Shown piece by piece: positions 52,020 to 60,430 of a DNA stretch of 64,000 bases. The stretch is from Aphanothece sacrum FPU1 (lineage in GTDB: Bacteria; Cyanobacteriota; Cyanobacteriia; Cyanobacteriales; Microcystaceae), in NCBI RefSeq assembly GCF_003864295.1, contig NZ_BDQK01000001.1, forward strand, positions 790,676-854,675. Direction: 5' to 3'. Positions within the stretch are counted from its first letter, which is position 1; every line of letters starts with the position of its first letter. The notes under the pieces were generated by a model that was not told where the DNA came from, did not search any database, and saw only the letters and a list, made by a program, of their open reading frames with translations. The translations under genes and the position numbers were made by a program.

Positions 52020-53746
52020 AGAAAATTACTAGACTATTTTCGGTTGTTTTATCTATCAATATTACAACAATTGATGTTATTGCCCAAGATGTTCCTATCT
52101 ACGATTCTCAAGCAATTTTTCATCCCGTTATTAGCAAAAATGGCATGGTTGCTTCCCAAGAAGATTTAGCAACTCAAGCAGGATTAGAAGTATTAAAAGA
52201 AGGAGGAAATGCGATTGATGCAGCAGTAACTGTTGGCTTTACTTTAGCCGTTACTTTACCACGTGCTGGTAATTTAGGGGGTGGAGGATTTATGTTAATT
52301 CACTTAACTAAGCAACAACAAACCATTGCCCTTGATTATAGAGAAAAAGCCCCCCTTGCTGCTACAGAAAATATGTTTCTTGATGAAAATAGCAACGTTG
52401 ATCAAAAAAAAGTAAGATTTAGTCATCAAGCTGTCGGGGTTCCCGGTACGGTTGCCGGGTTAGCAATGGCCTTAGAAAAATATGGCACAATTTCACTAAA
52501 AAGAGCTTTAGAACCAGCCATAAAACTAGCAGAAAATGGCATAATTGTTGATGAAGATTTGTATAATTCTCTAATCTTTTCAAGAAGAAATTTACAGAAA
52601 AATCCGGCTAGTTTGGCTATTTTTTATAAATCTGATGGAAGTCCTTACCAAATCGGAGAGAATTTAAAACAAACAGACTTAGCAAATAGTCTTAAATTAA
52701 TTGCAAAACAAGGAATTAAAGCCTTTTATCAAGGGGATATTGCTGATAAGATTGTGGCGGATATGGAAGCAAATAATGGATTAATTACGAAAGAAGATTT
52801 AGCCAAATATCAGCCAATTATTCGAGAACCGATTGTCGGAAATTATCGCGGATATCAAGTCTATTCTATGCCACCGCCAAGTTCTGGTGGTGTTCATTTA
52901 GTGCAGATATTAAATATCTTAGAAAACTTTCCTATTCAGTCTTTAGGACAGAATACCGCCTCCACCCTTCATCTAATGGTTGAAGCGATGAAATTTGCCT
53001 ACTCAGATAGGTTTAAGTTTATGGGAGATTGGGATGTTATCAACATTCCTATTCCTCGCCTAATTTCTAAAAATTATGGGAATAGCTTATCAAAAAAGAT
53101 TAATTTACAACGAGCAACTCCTAGTCAAAATATTCTGCCTCACCCGATTTTTCAATCAAATGAAAGTAAAGAAACAACTCATTATTCTGTAATGGATCGT
53201 TACGGAAACGCAGTAGCCAATACCTATACCTTAAACTTTAGTTATGGAACGGGTATAATGGCCAAAGGAACAGGAATTTTATTAAATAATGAAATGGATG
53301 ATTTTGCGGCTAAACCTGGGGTTCCTAACGCGTCTCAACTGATTGGAAGTGAAGGCAATAAAATTGCGCCTGAAAAACGAATGCTCAGTTCAATGACTCC
53401 CACTATTGTGATGAAAGAGGGAAAACCTTGGTTAGTTACAGGAAGTCCAGGGGCCAGTCGTATTATTACTACTACTTTACAAATTATTATGAATGTTATC
53501 GATCATAAAATGAATATTGCCGAAGCGACAAATGCTCCGCGAATCCATCACCAATGGTATCCTGATCAAGTTCAGGTAGAACGAGGAATTAATAAGGATA
53601 CAATTGAGTTATTAGAAAAGAAAGGTCATAAGATAATTAAAAGTAGTTTTGCTATGGGAAGTACCCAAAGTATTATGTATGAAAAGGGCCGGTTTTATGG
53701 AGCCTCTGATACTCGACAACCAGGAGCATTAACATTAGGATATTAA
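52016..53746 (+). CDS. ggt: Gamma-glutamyltransferase
   Basis: A 576-residue periplasmic gamma-glutamyltranspeptidase precursor. The N-terminus is a signal peptide (residues 1-23, LFSVVLSINITTIDVIA). The catalytic Thr, which is also the autocleavage site, is T388 in KETTHYSVMD, matching E. coli T391. Substrate-site motifs GNAIDAAVTVGFTLAVT, PRAGNLGGGGFML and SSMTPTIVM are intact, as is GSPGASRI. It cleaves gamma-glutamyl bonds, as of glutathione. It is joined at the 5' side to DUF2442 by an ATGA overlap and converges with the next gene by 4 bp. Confidence 0.93.
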   Translation: MKKITRLFSVVLSINITTIDVIAQDVPIYDSQAIFHPVISKNGMVASQEDLATQAGLEVLKEGGNAIDAAVTVGFTLAVTLPRAGNLGGGGFMLIHLTKQQQTIALDYREKAPLAATENMFLDENSNVDQKKVRFSHQAVGVPGTVAGLAMALEKYGTISLKRALEPAIKLAENGIIVDEDLYNSLIFSRRNLQKNPASLAIFYKSDGSPYQIGENLKQTDLANSLKLIAKQGIKAFYQGDIADKIVADMEANNGLITKEDLAKYQPIIREPIVGNYRGYQVYSMPPPSSGGVHLVQILNILENFPIQSLGQNTASTLHLMVEAMKFAYSDRFKFMGDWDVINIPIPRLISKNYGNSLSKKINLQRATPSQNILPHPIFQSNESKETTHYSVMDRYGNAVANTYTLNFSYGTGIMAKGTGILLNNEMDDFAAKPGVPNASQLIGSEGNKIAPEKRMLSSMTPTIVMKEGKPWLVTGSPGASRIITTTLQIIMNVIDHKMNIAEATNAPRIHHQWYPDQVQVERGINKDTIELLEKKGHKIIKSSFAMGSTQSIMYEKGRFYGASDTRQPGALTLGY

Positions 53747-54084
53747 GCCACAATTGAAGATTCAGAACAAGAGGTTATTGTCACTCCAATATTTACATTT
53801 AGCTCTTTAAGCAGAACTGAGTAAATAGTAGTTAAATTATCCATGGTAGGATTACCTTTAGCTGATAGCATTCGATGAAGACTTTTACTTGGCTTAGAAG
53901 TTTGGATGGCAAGTTCTTCAAAACCTATAGTTGAATTTACTAAATCTCTCAATATAAGTCTTGCAGTGTCTGGTTCACCATTAAGAAAAAGACATGTAGC
54001 TTCATCAAGCAAGGCCTTAGCAAATTCAGTATCTTGATTGACTCGCTTATTAACTGTTTCTTTAAAATCTCTAGTTAGTGCCAT
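53743..54084 (-). CDS. Orphan HTH antitoxin-like protein
   Basis: A 113-residue protein (VNKRVNQDTEFAKALLDEATCLFLNGEPDTARLILRDL) with a helix-turn-helix in ELAIQTSKPSKSLHRMLSAKG. It resembles the HigA-type antitoxin of toxin-antitoxin modules. No toxin gene adjoins it, since the DNA on either side encodes ggt and a gap of about 220 bp. Either a solitary regulator or the remainder of a module. The stop overlaps the ggt stop by 4 bp. Confidence 0.65.
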   Translation of the reverse strand: MALTRDFKETVNKRVNQDTEFAKALLDEATCLFLNGEPDTARLILRDLVNSTIGFEELAIQTSKPSKSLHRMLSAKGNPTMDNLTTIYSVLLKELNVNIGVTITSCSESSIVA

Positions 54085-54305
54085 GATAACTACCTCTTGT
54101 TAGCCTGTTTTTTTCTCTTTTGTAAGATATTCTTGAACTTTCATCTTAGTCTTTATAGTAACTTATATGTTACTTCTAGTCAAGTTTTTTTTCTGATAAG
54201 ATCGTAGATATTGATTTATTTTAAATCCCTTTGCGTCTTTGCGCGAGATTAAACCCCCAATCTCTTATAATGAATTAGGCTCTACACCTAGCCATTTTAA
54301 ATTCC

Positions 54306-55280
54306 ATGACCAAAAACGAACGCCGAACTTTTCTGTTGGACTTTGAAAAACCTTTGTGGGAGTTAGAAGCCCGTATTAATCAAATTCGGGAACTAGCAGA
54401 GGAAAATAATGTCGATGTCTCTGAGCAAATCGCCCAACTCGAAAGTCGTGCTGATAATTTACGTCAAGAAATTTTTAGTACACTTAACCCTTCCCAACGT
54501 CTCCAATTAGCCCGTCATCCCCGTCGCCCCAGTACTCTCGATTATATCCAATCCATCGCCGATGAATGGTTTGAATTACATGGCGATCGCGGGGGATACG
54601 ATGATCCAGCTTTAGTCGGAGGTGTGGCCCGTTTAGGAGGTCGTCCGGTGGTAATTATGGGCCATCAAAAAGGACGAGATACTAAAGATAATGTAGCTCG
54701 TAACTTTGGCATGGCCGCCCCTGGAGGCTATCGAAAAGGCCTGCGCCTCATGGAACACGCTAATCAATTTGGAATGCCCATAATCACCTTTATTGATACT
54801 CCTGGGGCCTGGGCCGGCGTAGAAGCAGAAAAATTAGGGCAAGGAGAAGCGATCGCCTATAATCTACGACAAATGTTTCGCTTTGATGTGCCAATTATTT
54901 GTACAGTTATTGGAGAAGGGGGTTCCGGTGGGGCCTTAGGTATTGGAGTTGGCGATCGCTTACTAATGCTCGAACACGCTGTTTATACTGTAGCTACTCC
55001 AGAAGCTTGTGCGGCTATTTTGTGGAAAGACGCGAAAAAATCCCCTCAAGCGGCCGTTGCCCTCAAAATTACCTCTGGAGATTTAAAAGAGTTAGGTATT
55101 GTTGATGAAGTGGTGGTTGAACCTTCTGGTGGGGCCCACGCTAAACCCCTAGAAACCGCTTCTCACCTTAAGCAAACTCTTTTAAGAAATCTTGAAGAAC
55201 TCTTTACAATGAGTGGGCAACAACGCAAGGAATTACGTTATCAAAAATTCCGCAAAATAGGGGTATTTTTAGATAAATGA
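54306..55280 (+). CDS. accA: Acetyl-CoA carboxylase carboxyltransferase subunit alpha
   Basis: AccA, 324 residues. It begins [30 protein letters not shown]. The crotonase-fold core has [53 protein letters not shown] and [21 protein letters not shown]. With AccD it moves the carboxyl group from biotin to acetyl-CoA, the first committed step of fatty-acid synthesis. The usual length is matched. It stands alone, as in most cyanobacteria. Confidence 0.97.
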   Translation: MTKNERRTFLLDFEKPLWELEARINQIRELAEENNVDVSEQIAQLESRADNLRQEIFSTLNPSQRLQLARHPRRPSTLDYIQSIADEWFELHGDRGGYDDPALVGGVARLGGRPVVIMGHQKGRDTKDNVARNFGMAAPGGYRKGLRLMEHANQFGMPIITFIDTPGAWAGVEAEKLGQGEAIAYNLRQMFRFDVPIICTVIGEGGSGGALGIGVGDRLLMLEHAVYTVATPEACAAILWKDAKKSPQAAVALKITSGDLKELGIVDEVVVEPSGGAHAKPLETASHLKQTLLRNLEELFTMSGQQRKELRYQKFRKIGVFLDK

Positions 55281-55380
55281 GCCTTATTTTTGACTTTTTT
55301 GAGGTTTACTCAAGAAAATTCCATTAGTTTTGGGAATCAGAAGTAAAAATGTTATAATAATCAAAGTAAACATTTGTAAC

Positions 55381-55579
55381 AGTTTTTTAAGCTAAAGAGG
55401 GAAACCGAAAAGAAACTAGGGTAGGTTTTACCCCAGTTTACTGTTTACATCCTGAGCTTAAGAGACTTCTTTCGCTAAGGGAATGACCTTGCATTTAATC
55501 AGGTTTCCCAGAGAAAGACTTTTTCGATGAGAGTGTGTTACCTCACTCATCGATGGATTTTATAGAGTCCGCATTATAT
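55381..55579 (+). ncRNA. Structured non-coding region upstream of the SDR and folE genes
   Basis: GGGAAACC (about 55399) pairs with GGTTTCCC (about 55502), enclosing a hairpin AAACTAGGGTA / TTACCCCAGTTT (about 55413-55439). A second hairpin CGATGAG / CTCATCG at 55525-55552 follows. The whole sits 28 bp before the ATG of the SDR gene, so it could be a leader, a small RNA or a regulatory element. I recognise no known family, and it is uncertain that it is transcribed. Confidence 0.35.
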
Positions 55580-55580
55580 C

Positions 55581-56309
55581 ATGAATTCTTCCTCAAGTCA
55601 ACTGCGAGCCATTATTACAGGAGCCAGTAGTGGGATCGGCAAAGCGACCGCTTTAAGGTTTGCCCAAGCCGGAATTAATGTAGCTCTTGTGAGCCGTTCG
55701 TCCCAGAGGTTAGAATCAGTTGCTCAAGCTGCCCGACAACTAGGGGTTGAAGCCAAAGCCTACGTTATAGACTTGAGCCAACTATCAGAAATACCGGCCA
55801 AGATTCAAGAAATTATCCCTGATTTTGGTGGTGTTGAAATTATAGTCAATAACGCGGGAATGGGCTACACCAATTTGTTAAGAGAAACCTCTTTAGCTGA
55901 TTGGCAACAGGTAATGGACTTGAATCTAACCAGTGTGTTTCAGTGCGTTCAAGGGGTATTACCTTATATGCGCGATCGCCACCAAGGAACCATAATCAAT
56001 GTGGGTTCTGTGGTTGCTCAACAGCCGTTTCCCAGTTGGGGGGCTTATGGTGTGAGCAAAGCGGGTTTAGTGGCTTTTTCCAAAGTCTTAGGGATGGAAG
56101 AAAGAGCCAATGGAATCCGGGTTGTGACAATTAATCCTGCCGCCGTTAATACTTCTCTTTGGGATAGTGATACGGTACAGGTCGATGTTAATGGGATTGA
56201 TATGCTAACTCCCGATATCATTGCTCAGACTATTCTTCATGCGGCCCTCTTACCAGCCGAAGCCGTAATTGAACAAATGACGATTTTACCAAATCCTCGA
56301 ATCTTATAA
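55581..56309 (+). CDS. Short-chain dehydrogenase/reductase
   Basis: A 242-residue classical SDR. The NAD(P) motif is IITGASSGIGKATALRFAQAG, the NNAG motif is IIVNNAGMGY, and the catalytic Y-x3-K is in WGAYGVSKAGLVAF, preceded by the Ser of INVGSVVAQ. The substrate is unknown. Fixed neighbourhood with folE (27 bp downstream) suggests a pterin-related reductase, but this is inference. Confidence 0.88.
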   Translation: MNSSSSQLRAIITGASSGIGKATALRFAQAGINVALVSRSSQRLESVAQAARQLGVEAKAYVIDLSQLSEIPAKIQEIIPDFGGVEIIVNNAGMGYTNLLRETSLADWQQVMDLNLTSVFQCVQGVLPYMRDRHQGTIINVGSVVAQQPFPSWGAYGVSKAGLVAFSKVLGMEERANGIRVVTINPAAVNTSLWDSDTVQVDVNGIDMLTPDIIAQTILHAALLPAEAVIEQMTILPNPRIL

Positions 56310-56336
56310 TCCTCCATTAGAATTTTATTTCAACTT

Positions 56337-57065
56337 ATGACTATAGCGTCTTCCAACGGAATTAATCGGACTAACTCGAATCCTTCTAATGGTTCTGACC
56401 TTCTTAGCCCTAATCTAGCGGAGAAAGTTTATACGCGACCTGATCGCAATACCCATAACGGAAACCCTCCTCAGATTCATCCTACACCTGATATTAGCAA
56501 AGAGAAGATGATGGAAGCGGTACGAACCATGTTACTAGGAGTCGGAGAAGATCCTGATCGTGAAGGACTGCTCAAAACCCCCAAACGAGTAGCAGAAGCG
56601 ATGCAGTTTCTTACTCAAGGATATAATCAATCCTTAGAGGAGTTAGTTAATGATGCCATCTTTGATGAAGGCCATAGCGAGATGGTACTTGTACGAGACA
56701 TCAATTTTTTTAGTTTGTGTGAACACCATATGTTACCTTTTATGGGAAGGGCCCATGTTGCTTATATCCCCAATCAAAAGGTAGTGGGACTGAGTAAGTT
56801 AGCGAGAATCGTGGAGATGTATTCTCGTCGTTTGCAAGTACAAGAACGTCTCACTCGTCAGATTGCAGAGGCGATTCAAGAGATTTTAGAACCACAGGGG
56901 GTAGCTGTTGTGATGGAAGCGACTCATATGTGTATGGTGATGCGGGGGGTACAAAAACCAGGATCTTGGACTGTTACGAGTGCGATGGTGGGGTTATTCC
57001 AAGAGGAACAAAAAACTCGTGAAGAATTCCTGAATTTAATTCGTCATCAACCGAATTTTTTTTAA
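56337..57065 (+). CDS. folE: GTP cyclohydrolase I
   Basis: A 242-residue GTP cyclohydrolase I with an N-terminal extension of about 55 residues. Core motifs: [36 protein letters not shown], then [22 protein letters not shown] with zinc ligands Cys and His, and [20 protein letters not shown] with the third zinc ligand. It makes 7,8-dihydroneopterin triphosphate, precursor of tetrahydrofolate and the cyanobacterial pterin glycosides. A strong terminator follows. Confidence 0.96.
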   Translation: MTIASSNGINRTNSNPSNGSDLLSPNLAEKVYTRPDRNTHNGNPPQIHPTPDISKEKMMEAVRTMLLGVGEDPDREGLLKTPKRVAEAMQFLTQGYNQSLEELVNDAIFDEGHSEMVLVRDINFFSLCEHHMLPFMGRAHVAYIPNQKVVGLSKLARIVEMYSRRLQVQERLTRQIAEAIQEILEPQGVAVVMEATHMCMVMRGVQKPGSWTVTSAMVGLFQEEQKTREEFLNLIRHQPNFF

Positions 57066-57100
57066 CAGACACTTTGAAAAGTGTAACTACTAAAACAAAG

Positions 57101-57127
57101 CCCGCCTGCGCGGGCTGATTTATTTTT
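57101..57127 (+). terminator. Strong intrinsic terminator after folE
   Basis: AGCCCGC and GCGGGCT arms (AGCCCGCCTGCGCGGGCT) form a tight GC-rich stem, followed by GATTTATTTTTT. The stem is 35 bp past the folE stop and carries a T-run, as in a typical intrinsic terminator. Confidence 0.85.
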
Positions 57128-57180
57128 TAAAGACACTTGATAACTCTGAACTCCTAACACCGAACTTAGGTTATTAACTT

Positions 57181-57340
57181 GTAGGGGCATGGCAATAATA
57201 AGTTGATGGTTTTCAGAACAAACTCACTATTAACTTGTAGGGGCATGGCAATAATAAATTAATGATTTTCAGAACAATATAACTAATGCCATGCCCCTAC
57301 CGTATTAATTTGTCGGGGCCTGGCGATAATGAGTTATCAA
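57181..57340. repeat. Tandem and inverted GTAGGGGCATGGC repeats
   Basis: GTAGGGGCATGGCAATAATA at 57181 is repeated in direct orientation at 57237, with 56-bp spacing that includes TTTTCAGAACAA. An inverted arm GCCATGCCCCTAC ends at about 57300, and a degraded copy GTCGGGGCCTGGCGATAAT follows at 57313. No gene is present between folE and the HTTM gene; the 300-bp stretch is made of such repeats. Confidence 0.65.
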
Positions 57341-57431
57341 GTAACGATTATTGGATAAATAATACTTCTATGCAAAGAACTTTGCCTAACTGTCATAATT
57401 CAGAAAATCCTAATGATCAATTCTCATTAGA

Positions 57432-59282
57432 TCAATCTAAACAAGATTGTTGCCATTGAATAATTTTTTCTACATTTTGGGGAGTACCTGGAGGAACAGT
57501 TCTCTCTTTCATAAAGAAAATATTGATACTAGCGAGTTGTTTATCTCCTTGGTGTTTACTATTCCACTGACGACATAAATAGGCCCCATAATGAGGATAT
57601 AATTTTTTGCCCATCGCTCGATTAAGATTAATAAAATAGACTCGCCATTGTATCGTTTTATAAAGGTTTCTACGCTGTTTAACAGTAGGTTTTTCCCAAC
57701 TAACAGGACTATCTTCTTGAAGAAGATTAACTTCAGTGCCATCCTTAAGTTTTCCAATAATAACGTGCCAACCATCATCTCTTGGAGGTGCAGGAGCAAA
57801 AATACTCCAAGATTGGTCTAAACGAGTTACATGACTAAGAATATCAATAGTTTGAAATGTTTTTTTGTGTAAAACTTTATAGACTAAACTAACCCAATCA
57901 TTTTGGGATGCTACCCTACGTTGAACTGTTTGGTTAACGAAACTTTTGAGATTCCAAATTGTTGTTAAAAATAATAAGACTAAGGTAATAATATTTAAAG
58001 GTAAAGATGATTTAATTTCCAGGGTACGAAACTTTAAAGGTTTAGTAAATAGACCAGCTTTTTTGCGATTTTTGGCTATTACTTCATAAAATTTTGTTCC
58101 TACTTTAATCACGGGTTGCCATCTAAGTAAGGGCGTTAACATCCTAAATATTGGCGATAAACTACAGACATAAACAATACCTTCAAACTTAAAATGTCGA
58201 TTTTCTTGCCAATCTACTACAACCCAAGAATTTTTAGCTAACATATCAGCATAAATTGACTCATTATCCTGAGCAACTAACAGGGGTGTCCCTGGCAAAA
58301 TTAAAAATGTTCGTATTAAATGAACAACTTTCTTGCAAAAACCGCAGTCTAAATCGTAATAAATAGTTAATCCTTGACGTTGTGGAGTCTTAATATTATT
58401 GACGGCTCCATCCCATATTACACTAGGAATTAAAGCCAACCAATTAATAATACTGATATAGCTTAAACCTCCAATAGAGAAAGACAATTCAAAACCGATA
58501 TGTAACAGAATAAATGAGATAATCGCAACACAACGGAAAAAATTGGTACGGAAGGGAATAAATAACATTAACGGCCCTAACCATTCAAATCCAAGAGCAG
58601 CAAAGGTAAGAACTCTCTGAAAAGGAATAGGTAAGCCTAATAAAAATTGACCAAATTCCGTAACATATTGGTCAAAACTCAAGGAATAATAAACCCCGTC
58701 TCCATCAGGCCACCAAATAGGACTTTGAGATTTATAGGCAGCTGACCATATATAAATAAAACAAAGCTGAATAATAAAGGCAACTGTCGCTCCACTTACT
58801 ATCCTTTTAGGCAAAGGTTTTGTCGAAGAATTAAGCGCGCTATCAATGGAATAAGTAGCTCCCAAAGGTAAAAACATCGCCCAAAAAAGCATCGCTCGCA
58901 GAACATCATCTCCAGCAAAAATTAAAGCAGGATTTCTATTTTGTAAGGAAATATTTAAAGCCCAAGTTGCTATAATTGCCAGTTGTGTGCGATAACCAAC
59001 TAATAGGGCTAGAGCGATTAAAAAAGCTACGCAAAATAGTAAGACTTGAAACAAAAAATGACCGTTAAGCAGATGAAGTGACCAATACCAAGGATTTAGT
59101 AATTCTTTGCTTAAAGCGGCTCCTGGAAGTACTCCAGCATCCGTATAATGGGCGTTTAAACCTTGACTCCTGCTAATGAGATCGGCGATCGCAATTAAAG
59201 CTAAACCGATACGAAATACAGCTAAGGAACGCAAGTCTAGCCCAAATATAGCGGTTAATTTAGAGGTAGCTTGATCATTCAT
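57432..59282 (-). CDS. HTTM membrane domain fused to a DCC thiol-disulfide domain
   Basis: A 616-residue fusion. Residues about 1-290 form an HTTM-type membrane domain of about seven helices (VFRIGLALIAIADLI, then ALALLVGYRTQLAIIATWAL and LWAMFLPLGAT-like). Residues about 303-420 hold a DCC (DUF393) domain with the signature YYDLDCGFCKKVVHL, C313-x2-C316. A final helix at about 435 leads to an exported C-terminal part (WSIFAPAPPRDDGW, then VNLLQEDSPVSWEKP). HTTM relatives include vitamin K-dependent gamma-carboxylase, but the catalytic residues of that enzyme are not evident. It forms an operon with the SGNH-like gene upstream. Confidence 0.78.
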   Translation of the reverse strand: MNDQATSKLTAIFGLDLRSLAVFRIGLALIAIADLISRSQGLNAHYTDAGVLPGAALSKELLNPWYWSLHLLNGHFLFQVLLFCVAFLIALALLVGYRTQLAIIATWALNISLQNRNPALIFAGDDVLRAMLFWAMFLPLGATYSIDSALNSSTKPLPKRIVSGATVAFIIQLCFIYIWSAAYKSQSPIWWPDGDGVYYSLSFDQYVTEFGQFLLGLPIPFQRVLTFAALGFEWLGPLMLFIPFRTNFFRCVAIISFILLHIGFELSFSIGGLSYISIINWLALIPSVIWDGAVNNIKTPQRQGLTIYYDLDCGFCKKVVHLIRTFLILPGTPLLVAQDNESIYADMLAKNSWVVVDWQENRHFKFEGIVYVCSLSPIFRMLTPLLRWQPVIKVGTKFYEVIAKNRKKAGLFTKPLKFRTLEIKSSLPLNIITLVLLFLTTIWNLKSFVNQTVQRRVASQNDWVSLVYKVLHKKTFQTIDILSHVTRLDQSWSIFAPAPPRDDGWHVIIGKLKDGTEVNLLQEDSPVSWEKPTVKQRRNLYKTIQWRVYFINLNRAMGKKLYPHYGAYLCRQWNSKHQGDKQLASINIFFMKERTVPPGTPQNVEKIIQWQQSCLD

Positions 59283-59285
59283 CGT

Positions 59286-60242
59286 TTATCGCTCGGTTTT
59301 AGCTTTGAGAAGGCCTAAGTCGGTGAGGACAGGTTTTAGTTGTTGGGCTAGTTGTCTTGATCTAATTTTGCGGGCTTCTGGGATAAGGTGATGATGGGTA
59401 TCAGCGAACAACCTAGAATCAGTTTTTAGGTTATAAGAGGTTTTATCGTAGACCAGAGGGGCAATTTTACCCAGATTTTCCACAATATTCTTCATGTTAC
59501 CAACTGTTTGGGCATCAGTCTTGGCATAGACCCACGGGAGAGACAATACTAGGGTAGCTCCTTTAGCTTCCACTTCTTGGCGGAATTGGGTAATACGGGA
59601 GATCGCGTGTGGAGAAATAGGTTGACGTATCGACCATTGCCACCATTTTCCCTTGCGATATTTGGCTTCTTCGGGATCACCTCTTTTTGTAATAGGATCA
59701 GAATAATAACCTGTAATTTTGCCTGTTTCGAGCAATTCTATAGTAGATTTAGTGATAGATCTTAAGGAAGGAACCCCCAACATCCAAGCTGCTTGAGTTA
59801 ACTCTTTTGGGGGAACTCCCCCTAAACCCGGTCGTCCAGTAGCCAAACCAAAGGGTGCTGAGCGTTCTAATAAACCATCCTCGTCAAGAAGAATTAGGTC
59901 TTCAGGAATTAGTAGTACAATATCCCCTGGACGCACTGATTCTAAAATAGTTGGCAGAATGACATTCAGACCTACCGGCCCATCTAACCCCATATTCATG
60001 ACGGGGATACCTAATTTCTGCTCGATGATTTCGGAATTAATGGAATGGTGGGCCCCTGAACCTCCCATAATGATCAGCCTTTGCGGGGCTTTGATTTCGG
60101 CAGCTAATACTACCTTATGAAAGTACATGGCTCGTAATGAGCTTAATTCGCCACCACCAGAATATACATTATAAACAAATCCAATTGACCAAGCTGCACT
60201 TGCTGCCACAAACCAGGGAAGAAGTTTAAAAATTTTCGGCAT
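59286..60242 (-). CDS. Membrane-anchored SGNH-like protein
   Basis: A 318-residue protein with an N-terminal membrane helix (PWFVAASAAWSIGFVYNVYS) and a periplasmic SGNH-like domain. LIIMGGSGAHHSINSEIIEQKLG near 56-78 is the block I position, though a G-S replaces the classical GDS. IPVMNMGLDGPVGLN is block II-like. LFADTHHHLIPEAR near 283 supplies an Asp-x2-His pair. Similar DltD/AlgX-like proteins modify glycans by O-acetylation or esterification. The gene precedes the HTTM-DCC gene by 3 bp, so the two are co-transcribed. Catalytic function is inferred. Confidence 0.7.
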   Translation of the reverse strand: MPKIFKLLPWFVAASAAWSIGFVYNVYSGGGELSSLRAMYFHKVVLAAEIKAPQRLIIMGGSGAHHSINSEIIEQKLGIPVMNMGLDGPVGLNVILPTILESVRPGDIVLLIPEDLILLDEDGLLERSAPFGLATGRPGLGGVPPKELTQAAWMLGVPSLRSITKSTIELLETGKITGYYSDPITKRGDPEEAKYRKGKWWQWSIRQPISPHAISRITQFRQEVEAKGATLVLSLPWVYAKTDAQTVGNMKNIVENLGKIAPLVYDKTSYNLKTDSRLFADTHHHLIPEARKIRSRQLAQQLKPVLTDLGLLKAKTER

Positions 60243-60322
60243 AGGCCATCACTGTCATGACGAATAAATCTTATTGTAGTCTATGTTTGTTGGGTTTCGT
60301 GCCTCAACCCAACCTACAAACA

Positions 60323-60365
60323 GTAGGGGTCAACGGCCGTTGACCCCTAGGCCGTTGACCCCTAC
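60323..60365. repeat. Palindrome of the GGTCAACGGCCGTTGACC family with an extra half
   Basis: A full copy with core GGTCAACGGCCGTTGACC is followed immediately by another right half, GGCCGTTGACCCCTAC. The structure suggests slippage or unequal recombination at the palindrome. It is located between the divergent SGNH-like gene and the membrane glycosyltransferase gene. Confidence 0.75.
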
Positions 60366-60430
60366 AACAAAGATACATCTTAGGGTATAATGTGTCGGTT
60401 ATGGAGTGTGTTAGTTTTCCTGGATTTGAG

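Noticed and set aside
57181-57340. Possible CRISPR array
   Set aside because: Only two direct copies plus inverted ones; the units behave like dispersed palindromic repeats.
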